DNA of 64,000 nt from contig JAJEKV010000061.1 of NCBI GenBank assembly GCA_021234155.1, positions 2,321,950 through 2,385,949 of the forward strand, read 5' to 3'. The notes under the pieces were generated by a model, which made no database searches, was not told the DNA's origin, and was given only the letters and a program-made list of their open reading frames with translations. Each line of letters begins with the position of its first letter. The stretch's first letter is position 1. The translations under genes and the position numbers were made by a program. Origin of the DNA: Isoetes taiwanensis (Eukaryota; Streptophyta; Lycopodiopsida; Isoetales; Isoetaceae). Positions 1-10,899 of this stretch are shown here, one piece after another.

Positions 1-1946
1 AGATCCAAGGGTCCTCACAGAGGGCTGTCTTGCAGGAGTTCCCGAACCCAGACCCCAAACAGCCTGCACCTGGGCATCCACAAAGGCTTGCATATAAGCC
101 ATAACATAAAGACCACAAGAGGCCAGGTCACCTTGTTGTGGAACCTCAGGTCTAATTTCTTTCTGCACTGAATTCTTCATATAAATATCAATCTTACGAG
201 AACTAGAATTAGTCAATGCTGTAATGATATCTTTATGAAGCCTGTAATAGAAAATAACATCAGAATTATGCAACGTTAAACTCAATTAATAGTGAGTGCA
301 CTTACATCATAACCATCCTCGTGTCAACGTGCACATTCTTTAGGGAGTTCAGAATAAGGATACCAAAGGGGTGCTGCTACAATTCTTGGCCTTATCTAAA
401 ACAATGATGACCAGTGCATGGTGCATAGGATCCTCAATATGGATTGGAATCATAATGTACTGGCATTTGCTTAATATCAATCCCTGAAGCCCTTTTTGAA
501 CTACAACCAATCCAGACTGCACCATTGAAGTTGCATCAGACGAGAGTTTGTTATAGGCTGTTCTGTAGGCTAAAAAATTCTCCGAGGAGAAGAAATAAAA
601 TGCATCACGCCATTTGTCAGGCATAATGCTAATCAGATACCTATTCACAAATCAAGCGAGGTTATATGTTCAGTAGTTAACCATAATGCAAAAAAGAAGC
701 TGATCAAGTTACCTTCCAAATATATCTATATGCCTGTTGGACATGTGCCCGTCTCTGCAAAGACCTTCCACACAATATTTAGTCATCCTGATTAGAGGCT
801 TTTGCTGGAAAGGGTAGCATGGAACTATTTTTAACAAGCTCTCCAGGTCTCTGTAAACCAAACTTGTATTAGTGAGAGACAAATGAATTACAACTACAAC
901 AGAATCTTACTTACTCTTCTGTGCTGTCATCTCCAGATCGAGCACTTTCAGATGATGTTTGGCTTCTAATCCTGCAGAACTCATCATAAAATTGTTCATA
1001 TATTACACTTTAACAGCTTCAAGTAAAATAATAAATATTCACCTTTTGGTTGTTCTATTTTGCATAGACTCCTTCCTTTTTCTTGTCTACTTCTCTAGTT
1101 TAACAACCTTGGTATCCTCAAACATGGTTTCCTCTATGTCCTCAACCTTAGTTGCCTCAACCTTTGTTTCCTCAACCTTTGTTTCCTCAACCCTGGTTCC
1201 CTCCACTGCCACATCATCCTTTTGGATCTCTTGTACCTCCACCACCTCTTCCTCTCCCTTAATATGGCTACTATCCTCTATCTTTTCAATGGTTGCCTGA
1301 ACAAAGGCTGCAGAAGATTCACCAAGTTCCAACACTTCTGCATAAATTAGTCACCAAAGTTAATCAGTATTGTGAATCCTAATTTTAAGTTAATGGTATA
1401 CATGTTGAATCATCACTCAATAGCATTTGAATTTCCTGCTGAAATGATGGCATTGGCTTAATAGGTTTCCAAATTGGTTTCTCTGGAAATTTATATTGTG
1501 AAGAAAGACCTGAGGAATCTGGAACTTTATACTGTGAAGAAAAACTTGAAGAATCTAGAAAAAATGGTGTTTACTAACTGCAATACACACATGCAAATAG
1601 AAGATGCAACATACCTGCAGTATTAACTACTGCCTTCTGCTTTAACTTTTCAACCTCGGCTGCATAATCCACAAATGTTCGAATCGGTATGCTCGTGGCT
1701 ATATGGAATTCCAAGTGACATATCAAGCTCATATGACATGAAAATTAAATTCCAGGGATTGTAAATCAATCAAATGTGATAGTTACTTACATGTATCCGA
1801 GGACTTCACTGGTACTTCAAGCTCTTTCTCAAAAGACTTTACAAGGTTTACAGGTGATGCCCATGTAGAAGTATTTCCCAAATCTTCCTGACCATCTGTC
1901 AAATCCAATACCTTGGAAGAAAGTGTTGTTGACTTTTTGCTGTCAT
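1..1946 (-). CDS. C-terminal exons of a Ulp1/C48-like cysteine protease gene (partial, runs off the window)
   Basis: Ten minus-strand exons can be chained by GT/AG sites: about 1791-1946, 1615-1698, 1402-1554, 1043-1337, 915-971, 713-850, 306-640 and 1-241, with two boundaries uncertain. The first ones are acidic linker, including a degenerate VEETKVEETKVE repeat at 1100-1200. The last three form a C48 peptidase-like fold: an N-terminal part ending MSNRHIDIFGR, then IPIHIEDPMHHALVIIVLD with the expected catalytic His, then QQGDLASCGLYVMAYMQAF with the expected Gln and catalytic Cys. The Ulp1 family cleaves SUMO or related modifiers, and many plant copies are carried by transposons. The Asp position reads ILNSLK (Asn), and a one-base shift at a CCCC run near 375-380 breaks the frame, so the copy may be inactive or the run miscounted. 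Recognition rests on motifs only. Confidence 0.6.
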
Positions 1947-2588
1947 CTACAGTAGAGAGTAGAAAAAGACTTGAGATAAGAAAAGGAATATGGCTGATTA
2001 AGAAGACTACAATATCATATCTTTTTCTGGTTTCCTTACGCTACCAAAATCACCTACATCAGTTAAACATTAAGTATACCAGATCATCAACTAAGAAATG
2101 GGTACAGTCAATGAAAAAAATTAACTGACAATATTTGATAATGTACTCTGATTTATCATGTAAATGTACTCAATGTACTCTTGAAATGTACTGAATGTAC
2201 TCTGAATTCATTGTTCTAAAGTACAATCAATGTAAACAAAGCTAGCTGATATTGTACTCTGCCCACTGATGAGTCATGAAGTATTCAATATAAATCAAAA
2301 TGTAATTTTGACAGCAACAATAGAAATGTATCTGTCAATTGCTACATTATACAGTTCTCAATAACAAGTAATCAGCTATCTACATTACTGAGCTGATGTG
2401 CACATGAAATTAAAAACTCTCATCTAGTCTATCTGGTAGATTATACATGAGTGAACCCACATTATCCAACTACAAAAACTATGTACCTAAATGCTCAATG
2501 TAAATGCAAGCCTAAAACCTTCATGAAAAAAAGAATCTAACTATTAAAATAAGAAAAGAAATTGTAATTCAAATGTACATGTACTAAC

Positions 2589-3213
2589 CTTTTGTTGCAA
2601 GCAGTCCAAGTGCTACAGGCAAATTGTTATTCCATGAGCAATCAGGATCAACACATGAAATATTTGTGTTAGCAAGATAGGATATACACATGAGACAATA
2701 AGGGTGTCTGCAGGGTGCCAGAACCACTGGATTCATACCAAAAGATTGCTCACAATATGTACACGAAGAAAAAGGCTGAACAATAATCTGGTCTGCAAGA
2801 ATTGTAGAATGAAGAGGAGGGGGTTGTAAAGTAAGGATCGAGGAATGTTCTAAAAATTCCCTCAGTTCCATAATTTTTTTGTCTTCTGCCTCAGCTGAGC
2901 TCATATCAACAGATGTAGCTTCAATCTTTGCATCTACATGTTTCAATTCGGTGAGATTCATGTCAATATAGTTCTGGAGCTCAGCCTGATCCTGCATTCT
3001 TGATTCCTTTTGCTCGATAGCATCCTCAACTTTCCATTTTAAATGCTGAAAGCTTATGGCACTTTCAGATGTTTGGTCCAACTTCGATTGTTGATCCTCC
3101 AATGCTGCCATTTTTGCTTCAACATTCCTCTCTGCTTCCTGGACCAACCTAATATAAACTGCTCTCTCCCCTTCCTTGTGCTTCGATGTATCAAGGACAT
3201 TACTACAGAATAG
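2589..3213 (-). CDS. Coiled-coil and RING-like zinc-finger exon of the same gene
   Basis: This open minus-strand exon reads from about 3213 to a splice donor at 2587-2588 (ATKG then GTTAGT). Its first two thirds are charged and helical (EAERNVEAKMAALEDQQSK, then a long Glu/Lys/Gln-rich stretch), consistent with a coiled coil. The C-terminal third has CTYCEQSF, then CRHPYCLMC, then SCVDPDC, giving C-x2-C-x13-C-x-H-x2-C-x2-C-x11-C-x4-C, close to a C3HC4 RING. Real RING domains recruit E2 enzymes. Together with the C48 protease-like exons downstream this would pair a ubiquitin-ligase-type module with a SUMO-protease-type module. That both belong to one transcript is inferred from strand, order and compatible splice sites. 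The 1947-2588 interval between them shows no coding signal and is read as an intron. Confidence 0.55.
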
Positions 3214-3217
3214 GCAA

Positions 3218-3936
3218 TTTGCGACGTCGTTTGCGACGTCTTAGCGACGTAATGAGGACATCAAACGTCGCATGCGCACGCTTTAATAATGTTTCCCGCT
3301 CGTCACAAATGACGTCGCTGTGGATTCGTCGCAACGCGATGTCACGTCGCATGCGCGACGTCACGTCGCATGTGCAATGTATTAGTGACGTCATGGACGT
3401 CCCAAATATGTACAAAATATATGTCCTTATGACGTTTTACAGACGTCGCTCATATGTTGCTAAGACGTACATATACGTGCGCCCAAAATGTTTTTTCGTG
3501 GACTTGAACCCCTAACCTCTGACTAACAAACCTGAGGCCTTACCAACACCTCAATAACTCGTATTTGTATTTATTCTGTGTTTTATCTTTAAGTCGCAAT
3601 AAGACGTTGCAGTTGCGATGTTTCACGTTGTAATGACGTTGCACTTGCGACGTGATACGTCGCTAGTGCAGCGTGGCACGTAGTAGGCCATTGCGACGTC
3701 TGGCCAGACGTTCCAACTGTGACATCTGACATTCTACCTGCGATGTCATTTGAATTTTGTGCAACGTCGTAGGAACGTACTCGATTTTTGCCATTGCGAC
3801 GTCTGACCAGACGTTCCAATTGCGACGTGGGACGTTCTATCTGCGACGTCATTTAAATTTTGTGCAACGTCATGAGAACGTACGCGATTTTTGCGACGTG
3901 GACGTTTCATATACGTCGCAAACTGACGTCGCAAAC
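3218..3936. mobile_element. GACGT-rich foldback/MITE-like element with terminal inverted repeats
   Basis: The left end reads TTTGCGACGTCGTTTGCGAC, and the reverse complement of the right end reads TTTGCGACGTCAGTTTGCGA, so the ends form imperfect inverted repeats of about 25 bp. The interior is packed with GACGT/ACGTC units on both strands, dozens in ~700 bp, so it could fold along most of its length. No transposase frame is visible; the open frames here are shadows of the repeat. No clear target-site duplication can be read (CAA flanks both ends, which may be chance). It separates two blocks of coding sequence on the minus strand (2589-3213 and 3947-4562) that may once have been one exon. Confidence 0.6.
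3486..3556 (-). other. tRNA-like (pol III box A/box B) segment inside the foldback element
   Basis: On the minus strand there is TTATTGAGGTGTTGGTAAGG (box-A-like) followed about 30 nt later by GGGGTTCAAGTCC, an exact box-B type sequence. The spacing suits a tRNA-derived promoter, but no closed acceptor stem is visible, so it is not called as a working tRNA. It lies between the GACGT-rich arms and suggests a SINE-like piece trapped in, or part of, the foldback element. Confidence 0.4.
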
Positions 3937-3946
3937 AACCCATCCT

Positions 3947-4562
3947 CTACTCTTGCCTTCTTTCCTTTAACTCAGTTAATTTCTTGCTTAAGGATGTTTT
4001 CATGTTAGATCTGCTGTCTAAGAAGTTACTGATAACTTCTAATTGCTCCTTTGTGTAACTCTTAGCTGAAGTTCTTGGACCTTTTGCATTTGCATTGCTA
4101 GATTTCACTGTCACCACCTCACTAGATAGATCAGAATCCTTTTGCTTCGATCTGACCCATGCTTTAACCTCTTCCCAGTCCACTTCTGCACCTTTTAGAT
4201 GCAATGCAAATGCCCTTGCAAAGTACAGAGGGACATAGTGATTCATAACATCTTTTCTTCCAAAAGCAAATTCATACCATTTGCAGAATTCTTCTGTCCA
4301 CTTCATATCAGCTCTGTCATCCTTATAGCCATACCTGCTTGGTGCTTCATCACCCCATATCTCTCTTATCATAGCATCATATTGCTCGTAAACATCACAA
4401 AAATTCAGTTGTCTGAGCTATCTTATAGAAAACCTGGTATCATCAGGAGGTTTGGCATGCGAACTTGAAGCTTTCTTATTGCTGGAGGCTTTTCGATCCT
4501 TGGAGACTTTCTTGAACCCTTGGTTGGTGTCTTCTTTGGGGTCTTTGCCATGTTCACAGTAC
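3947..4562 (-). CDS. Upstream exon of the RING/C48-like gene, unknown domain, with in-frame stops
   Basis: A minus-strand exon begins after a TTTTGCAG acceptor at about 4563 and reads to a TAG at 3947-3949. The N-terminal part is basic and low in complexity (KKVSKDRKASSNKKASSSHA). An internal TAG lies just before RQLNFCDVYEQYDAMIREIW, and the main part contains WTEEFCKWYEFAFGRKDVMN and ends in a coiled-coil-like stretch (LSKKLTELKERRQE). The domain is not one I recognise. Deleting the foldback element at 3218-3936 would put ERRQE-stop-RMGCLFCSNVLD in register with the coiled coil at 3213, so the insertion may have split one exon. The two stops suggest a decaying copy or base-calling errors. 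Confidence 0.45.
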
Positions 4563-5792
4563 CTGCAAAATGAACAAAGCAACAAATTTGATTTCATAAG
4601 AAAAATTTGCCCGAAATATTTGAAGATCAGACCTTAAACCAAACGCATTGGTTATAATCATGTTAAACCTATATCGATTTAGCTTTTACAATCTGCTTTT
4701 TTATTTTTAATCCATAGAACCAGTTCTATTACTTCTTGAATTCATTTTCGGACTGAAATGACAAAAAATTAAAACTACAAAATAAAGAAAACAAAACTTA
4801 CAGGGCAGATCACACGGATATGCAGTGCTTTGAACCGGTTCAAACGTTCTAACAGTGCCTATTCTCAGAAAACAAACCAATGCGAGCTCCACTTGGTTAG
4901 CCAAGAAACAGGGGGAACAAAATGGAGGGAATTTTTGGTACACTCGAATAATGACATTTTCTTTAATGATGGCAATTAAAAACTTGCTATAGTTAAAATA
5001 CATAATCTAATATGTAATGTATTCGAATGACCCTTTTTTTTATCACCCTAGCGTGCTTATACCCCCTTCCTCATGGTCCTCGTCGTGTGATGGAGAACCA
5101 GGCTGTGGGTGCGACTGGCATGAGGCGGGGCCTAGAGTTGTGATGGGGTTTGGTGGGTGTCTCCATCTAAGGAGATGGAGGGGGAGGGGACCTAAGAGAG
5201 AGCCATGGGAGTTGAAATGATTGTCTGAGATATAGGGCTGGCTGGGGATGTAGTAATCGGGGCAGAGGAGAGAACGTAGTATAGGATGTCAAAGGTTTAG
5301 AGTACATAAGAAGTCACAAAGGCTTAGTTAGTTCAAAGTAGGATAGCAGAACATAATCGACGTCCAACCTCAGTGGTTGGCATGCAGGGGGGAGGGGTTG
5401 AGGGGGTTCAACCCAGTGGGAAGGAGGTTTAATTCTGGCCAATGTTGTCATGAACCTATGCGAAAACAAGGAAAATACACGAAGAATATGCAAGAAATAT
5501 GGAAGAAAATTGCCAAGGTCGACAAAGAATTTGATATACGATGAAAAAACAAGAATACAATGGCTCAAAGGCAAGCAGAAACACGAGAGAGATGCCTAGA
5601 AGGATCAAGACTGGCGTTGAATCGGAATGGTTCGACAAGAAGAAGGTATATATATATCTAGGCCAATGGTCAGGATCGCACCCCTCCAATGGACGAGATC
5701 GTGCCAAGTGTCACGCATGCATGTAGGTTCTAGAATATTCTAGACCCTCATCGAATCAGCCCTGCATATGAAGAATATGTGAGGGAATATCT
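4563..5792. other. No supportable gene
   Basis: Short open frames are present on both strands but have no recognisable motif or splice logic. The 5060-5200 part is G-rich and compositionally unlike its AT-rich surroundings. The 4700-5000 part may be the 5' leader or first intron of the minus-strand gene to the left, but no start can be fixed. Confidence 0.4.
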
Positions 5793-6143
5793 TCAACAAC
5801 TATTGATAGCACACTTGGCAAATGTGATCCCGTAAGGATCAAAGCAGCGATAGTCAATCTTGTTGTAGGGATATGAGGTAGAGAGGTCCCTACGAAGAAG
5901 CCAGACAAGGTCACCAACATGAAATGTAGGATCTTCCTGCCGATCTAAATCGACATAATGCTGATAAAGTGAACAGTGCAAATGCACCTTTTTTGGTACA
6001 TCATGTGGTGACCCTAGTGTTAAGGAATGCAGACTTTTGAACTCTATGTATAAGCCGCTGGTTGATACTGATATTCTTCCTCCTTTATAAGTGGCCCTTT
6101 CAACTCCCTTCTCCTCAATAGCAGCAGATGTGGATTTGGGCAT
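5793..6143 (-). pseudogene. Ty3/gypsy integrase C-terminal fragment
   Basis: The minus-strand frame of 116 codons ends with DPTFHVGDLVWLLRRDLSTS and NKIDYRCFDPYGI. This is the typical end of a gypsy integrase, where F-x-V-GD-x-V-W is followed by a K-LDY-R-x-GPY stretch. The usual Gly-Pro-Tyr reads DPY and the frame then stops, so the segment is a relic. No LTRs, protease or RT are visible beside it. Confidence 0.7.
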
Positions 6144-6346
6144 GGGGATAAGCTACTTCATCCTAAAATGGCGGTACTTTGGTGGCGTCTTTTCACAGAT
6201 GTCTTCGGATTAATGTGTTTGTCCATAGGCTTGACCCTAGAATATCAAATCTCATAGAGACGCTTGATCTTTATTTGGATGTGTACTCTTATGCATAGAT
6301 AGGTTTTTTCAATCAGTGGATTCATGTTTACGATTTTATTTCTGTC

Positions 6347-6722
6347 TTTTTTTTTTTTTTTTTTTTTTTTTTGAAGGACGTCAGACTTTATTCAATCAAA
6401 GAGTCAAATACAAGTATAAATGCAGAGACAGGAATAAAATCTCAGCGGATAAGCGGAGACCCACCGAGTGAAGCAACCTGCCTAAGCATAAGAGTGCACA
6501 TCCAACAACTCCTCAAAAATCAATCGCCTCTTGCGAGGGGCAAGTGAAGAACAATGATACGACTTTACAATGTAACCTTGAGCTTTTTGGAGAACACGAT
6601 TATCTGCCACATCCAGACCTTTGAAGATTACCAGTCTTCGTCTTTGCATCTTTACTTGTACTTGGCTTCTGATTGAATAAAGAGCGATGCACCCAAATAT
6701 GCCTTTTATAAGCCTATCTGCT
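6347..6722 (-). pseudogene. Poly(A)-tailed retrocopy of an unidentified mRNA (3' end)
   Basis: Read on the minus strand there is an open frame of about 75 codons, containing FGCIALYSIRSQVQVKMQRR and later SSLAPRKRRLIFEELLDVHS. It ends in TAG near 6486 and is followed by a ~110-nt trailer, an AATAAA hexamer about 14-18 nt before the end, and then 26 A residues (T run at 6347-6372). Coding end, trailer, poly(A) signal and tail in that order are the signature of L1-type retroposition of a processed transcript. The protein is not one I recognise. The 5' end is lost near 6722, where stops begin. A LINE or SINE with its own tail is the alternative. Confidence 0.5.
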
Positions 6723-7439
6723 TAAATTTCCTAAGATGCAACTATCAAATTAAACAAAAGGTGATTTAATTTTAGGAGAACCACTCGAACTATTTCACAG
6801 CCTTATTTCGAAAGTTGGGAGTTTACAAGCTGCATCCTCTCAAATTTAATTCATGCTTTTTGTAGAAGCAATCAAGGCAGTACACGGTTTTCTGCACCAA
6901 CTTAATTTGTGCGATGCTCCCTCCTTCTCTTCTTGTGCTAGTACCTTGTTTTGAGTGTCTTTGACCATCCTATTTCCAAAGGTTGCAAGTATCTTGCATC
7001 ATTTAACTTTGACACTGATATTTGATCACGCTCAAGATCAGGTGACTCCGGGCATCGGGAGCTGTCAGATGGGCATATTTACTCAATATTCCTTGATCTA
7101 GACCATAGATGGCGATCCTCATTTGTGGGGTATTCTTGTACAAATTTTGATATACTGTATAACAAGGTTTGCAAAATACTATAAGGTTTGAGGCAATGTA
7201 CTAAATGGTGTTGATTTTATACGTATTATATGATTTTAGGGGCTCTCGCTGCCCTATGTCACCCCCGTGTGAATATGCACCCAAACTAAAGGGGGTTTCA
7301 GGGGGAATTTAATTTTAAAGTGGTGGATGTAATGGTTTATATTAATTCAAAAAAAAAAAAAATTGGACCCTTTGGGGCCTAGAAAAAGATGGTGTACAAA
7401 TTAGAGAAAAAGATATATATATATACAAGTGTTTGTAAT
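6723..7439. other. No gene seen
   Basis: AT-rich DNA without open frames of note. A 14-A run lies near 7350 and a short TA run near 7415. Confidence 0.4.
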
Positions 7440-8122
7440 ATGAGGGATTGCATAAAGCTCGAAGATCTTATGAAGATTCTCCTATTAGATTCTCTAAAAT
7501 TCCATCAAGATTCTCAAAACTTTTAGGAAGATTCCCCTAGATTCCCAAAGATTCTCTTGAGATTCTCTTAGATTCTCCTAGATTCCCAAAGGTTTTCTTA
7601 GATTCTTAATGCTCCATAAAGATTCCCCTAGATTCTTAAGATTCTATGAAGATTCCTCTAGATTTTATTAAGATTCCCAAAGATTCTCTAAAGATTTCCC
7701 TAGATTCCAAAAGAATACCCCAAGATTCCTCTATATTCTCCAAGATTCTATCAAGATTCTCCTAGATTCTCTGAGATTCCATTAAGATTCCCATAGATTC
7801 TTAAAGATTTTATGAAGATTCCTTTAGATTCTCCTAGATTCCCAAAGATTCATTTGAGACTCCCTAAGATTCTCTAAAGATTCGCCTAGATTTTAAAAGA
7901 ATACCCCAAGATTCCTCTAGATTCTCCAAGAGTCTATCAAGATTCTCCTAGATTCTTCTAGATTCTCTAAGATTCCATGAAGATTCCTCTAGGTTTTTAA
8001 AGATTTTATCAAGATTCCCCTAGATTCCCAAAGAAGCGCTTGAGATTCCTATAGATTCTCTTGAGATTCCTCTAGTTCCAATAGATTCTACAAAGATTCC
8101 CCTAGACTCCCCAAGATTACAT
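7440..8122. repeat. AGATTC-rich low-complexity array
   Basis: The hexamer AGATTC (with variants CTAGATTCTC and AAGATTCCC) recurs roughly every 10-15 bases on the plus strand for ~700 bp with no fixed period. It is interspersed with AAGATTCTATCAAGATTC-like blocks. It is non-coding in every frame. The same motif in reverse complement (GAGAATCTAGGAGAATC) occurs at 52.2-52.9 kb. Confidence 0.7.
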
Positions 8123-9668
8123 CAATTTTCCTCTAGGTTCTTAAAGATTTTATCAAGATTCCATTAGATTCCCTTACATTCTCAAAGATGCTCTCTTGAG
8201 ATTATCATAGATTCTCTAAGATTCTCATGATATTCCTCTGGATTCCCTAAGATCCTATAAAGATTATACTAGGATTCCCTCAACTTGCCATAGATTCCTT
8301 GAAAATCGAACATTCCAAAAAAATTCTTAGTGTTCGATCATGTTGGCTCCAACTGCAACAAAATAGTGTCAAAGCACCACTCATTGGAAAGCTCTCGACG
8401 AGAGGAATCCAAAGGCGTGAGTTCCACCTTCATCCGACCCCTCTACCGCAAGCTACGTGCTTTTGAAGGCGATTAAACAAAAAGAAGCTTCCTAGAATGT
8501 CCACTAATAAATGCTTTGCCACCTCATTACTTCTTTTTATTAATGAGGGTGCCACCTCACCTCCTTTTAAAAAAAAAACTAATTTAATATTAAAGAGTTA
8601 ATGGCTAGGATTTATGCTCACCTTTGATCCAATGGTTAAGATCTTCTACACCAAATTCACTTTTTGGCATCTTCCTTGCACCTTTCCCATAAAAATCAAG
8701 GGCTAGGATTTCGCCTTCCCCTTTGATCCAACGGTTCACAGATGGGGTGTATGCCCCCATGTATGACTCATGTATGCCCCCATCAAAATCCAAGGGCTTA
8801 AGCTACGCCACCTCATCAACTTTTTATCCAAGGGCCAAGATCAAAAATTTATATCCGATATGCCATTTTGTAACTACCCCCATGAGTTTCTATATACATA
8901 TTAAGAATCAATTTTCCTCTAGGTTCTTAAAGATTTTATCAAGATTCCATTAGATTCCCTTACATTCTCAAAGATGCTCTCTTGAGATTATCATAGATTC
9001 TCTAAGATTCTCATGATATTCCTCTGGATTCCCTAAGATCCTATAAAGATTATACTAGGATTCCCTCAACTTGCCATAGATTCCTTGAAAATCGAACATT
9101 CCAAAAAAATTCTTAGTGTTCGATCATGTTGGCTCCAACTGCAACAAAATAGTGTCAAAGCACCACTCATTGGAAAGCTCTCGACGAGAGGAATCCAAAG
9201 GCGTGAGTTCCACCTTCATCCGACCCCTCTACCGCAAGCTACGTGCTTTTGAAGGCGATTAAACAAAAAGAAGCTTCCTAGAATGTCCACTAATAAATGC
9301 TTTGCCACCTCATTACTTCTTTTTATTAATGAGGGTGCCACCTCACCTTCTTTTAAAAAAAATAATAATTTAATACTAGGATTTATGCTCACCTTTTGAT
9401 CCAATGGTTAAGACCTTCTACACCAAATTTACTTTTTGGCATCTTCCTTGCACCTTCCCCATAAAAATCAAGGGCTAGGATTTCGCCTTCCCCTTTGATC
9501 CAACGAGATGGGGTGTATGCCCCCATGTATGACTCATGTATGCCCCCATCAAAATCCAAGGGCTTAAGCTACGCCACCTCATCAACTTTTCATCCAAGGG
9601 CCAAGATCAAAAATTTATATCCGATATGCCATTTTGTAACTACCCCCATGAGTTTCTATATACTACAT
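8123..9668. repeat. 786-bp direct tandem duplication
   Basis: The segment beginning CAATTTTCCTCTAGGTTC at 8123 recurs at 8909. Both copies run through the same order of blocks (AGATTC-rich part, TTGGCTCCAACTGCAACA, GCTACGTGCTTTTGAAGG, then CCCCCATGAGTTTCTATATA) to about 8900 and 9668. The second copy is slightly shorter because of small deletions in the A-rich part near 9355 and at ACGAGATGG. The similarity is high enough to call a fairly recent duplication. No coding signal. Confidence 0.85.
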
Positions 9669-10149
9669 ATTATAAGATAGATGTACAAAAATAGCCATGA
9701 AAATACTAGAATAAGCAAAGAAACAATACTTATGAAAAAACAATGAAATACAGGAAAGAAACAATAAGAAAGATATCCCGAGCAATAAAAAATAGTTTTG
9801 CAAGTTTGACATTGAAGTTTTACTGGCCATCTAAGTGTTAAACCATAATATGTCCACACCTGGTTTCCAAATTCAGAAATATAACATTTGAATATCAATA
9901 TCAAAATATAACATTTAAGAGAACTATTGGCATTAAAAAACACCATAGTTTACAAGCTTGATACAAGAGACATCATTGACCAATTAAGCTTCCCATTGCA
10001 AAAATCTCCTTTCTATACGAAGCCCTTGCAAACTGCAAGGATGGGAAAGAGTACCATGTGTTATGCAGAAGCCATCCATTGATTTCCATCAAATAAATTC
10101 TTAAAATTTTTACAGAGAAAACAAACAGTTTTAAACCAACAAGCTTTAT
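9669..10149. other. No gene seen
   Basis: AT-rich, with a 96-codon minus-strand open frame near 9656-9946 that has no recognisable motif and is judged chance. Confidence 0.35.
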
Positions 10150-10209
10150 TCAGCACTGCACATGCCAAACCTGATCACTTCAGCACTGCACATGCCAAAC
10201 CTGATCACT
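10150..10209. repeat. 30-bp direct tandem duplication
   Basis: TTCAGCACTGCACATGCCAA followed by ACCTGATCAC occurs twice back to back, identical in both copies. Confidence 0.85.
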
Positions 10210-10533
10210 CTGAGACATTTGAATGCGACAAGCATTTTAGATGGACTTACAGAATCTGTAGAGATTATAATAAAGGGGTGAGAATTGAAGACTGCTTCAG
10301 ATATCATACCTTGGACTTGCATATATTTTTTAATCCTTCATTTTTGGTTAGAAACTACAAAGCACTGAGATGTACACAAAGCATTTAATAAAATAAATAT
10401 TGTAATAATACAGTCCGCTACAAACCCATGGACGCAGAAGCATGATCAAGAAAATTCAGATGACAATTAGGAGGCAGTGCTGAAGAGGCCATAGAAGCAG
10501 AAAACTGAGAGCAAGATTGCATGTCGGTGGCAG

Positions 10534-10883
10534 TAACCATGGAGGCCGAAATGCATGATCCCAATTACGGGACTGAATTACAAAAAACACCACATGATGC
10601 CATACACAGTCGGGAAGCTTACTGCAAGGACTTTCCAACGCACTAAAATTACTCAAAACAGACACCCGAGGTGGGAGATATTTGAAATTGAAGCAATGCC
10701 AAAACTAAGGGTGACCATGGAGGCCGAAATAGATGATCTCAATTCCGAGACTGAAGTAGAGAGAAAATTATCTGATACCATACAACCTTGGAAAGCTTAT
10801 TGCAAGAGTCTTCCAATGCACTAAAACTTGCTCGAAACGAATACCCGGAGATATCTGAGATTGAATCAGTGCCAAAACCCTAG
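10534..10883. repeat. Diverged ~177-bp tandem duplication
   Basis: ACCATGGAGGCCGAAAT at 10536 and again at about 10713 each start a block that passes through GATACCATACA / GATGCCATACA, GGAAAGCTTATTGCAAG / GGAAGCTTACTGCAAGG, and CACTAAAA, and ends GCCAAAACTA / GCCAAAACCC. Many substitutions separate the copies, so this is old. No gene is recognised. Confidence 0.65.
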
Positions 10884-10899
10884 CCCCAATGAGTTGCGC

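Noticed and set aside
3186-4008. Several overlapping open frames rich in Arg/Ser/Thr
   Set aside because: Six-frame shadows of the GACGT repeats in the foldback element.
5017-5220. Gly/Trp-rich open frame in the G-rich stretch
   Set aside because: Composition-driven open frame without motif or neighbours.
8605-9680. Short frames with MPPSKSKGL in both duplicated copies
   Set aside because: Present twice only because of the 786-bp duplication; no start context, no motif.
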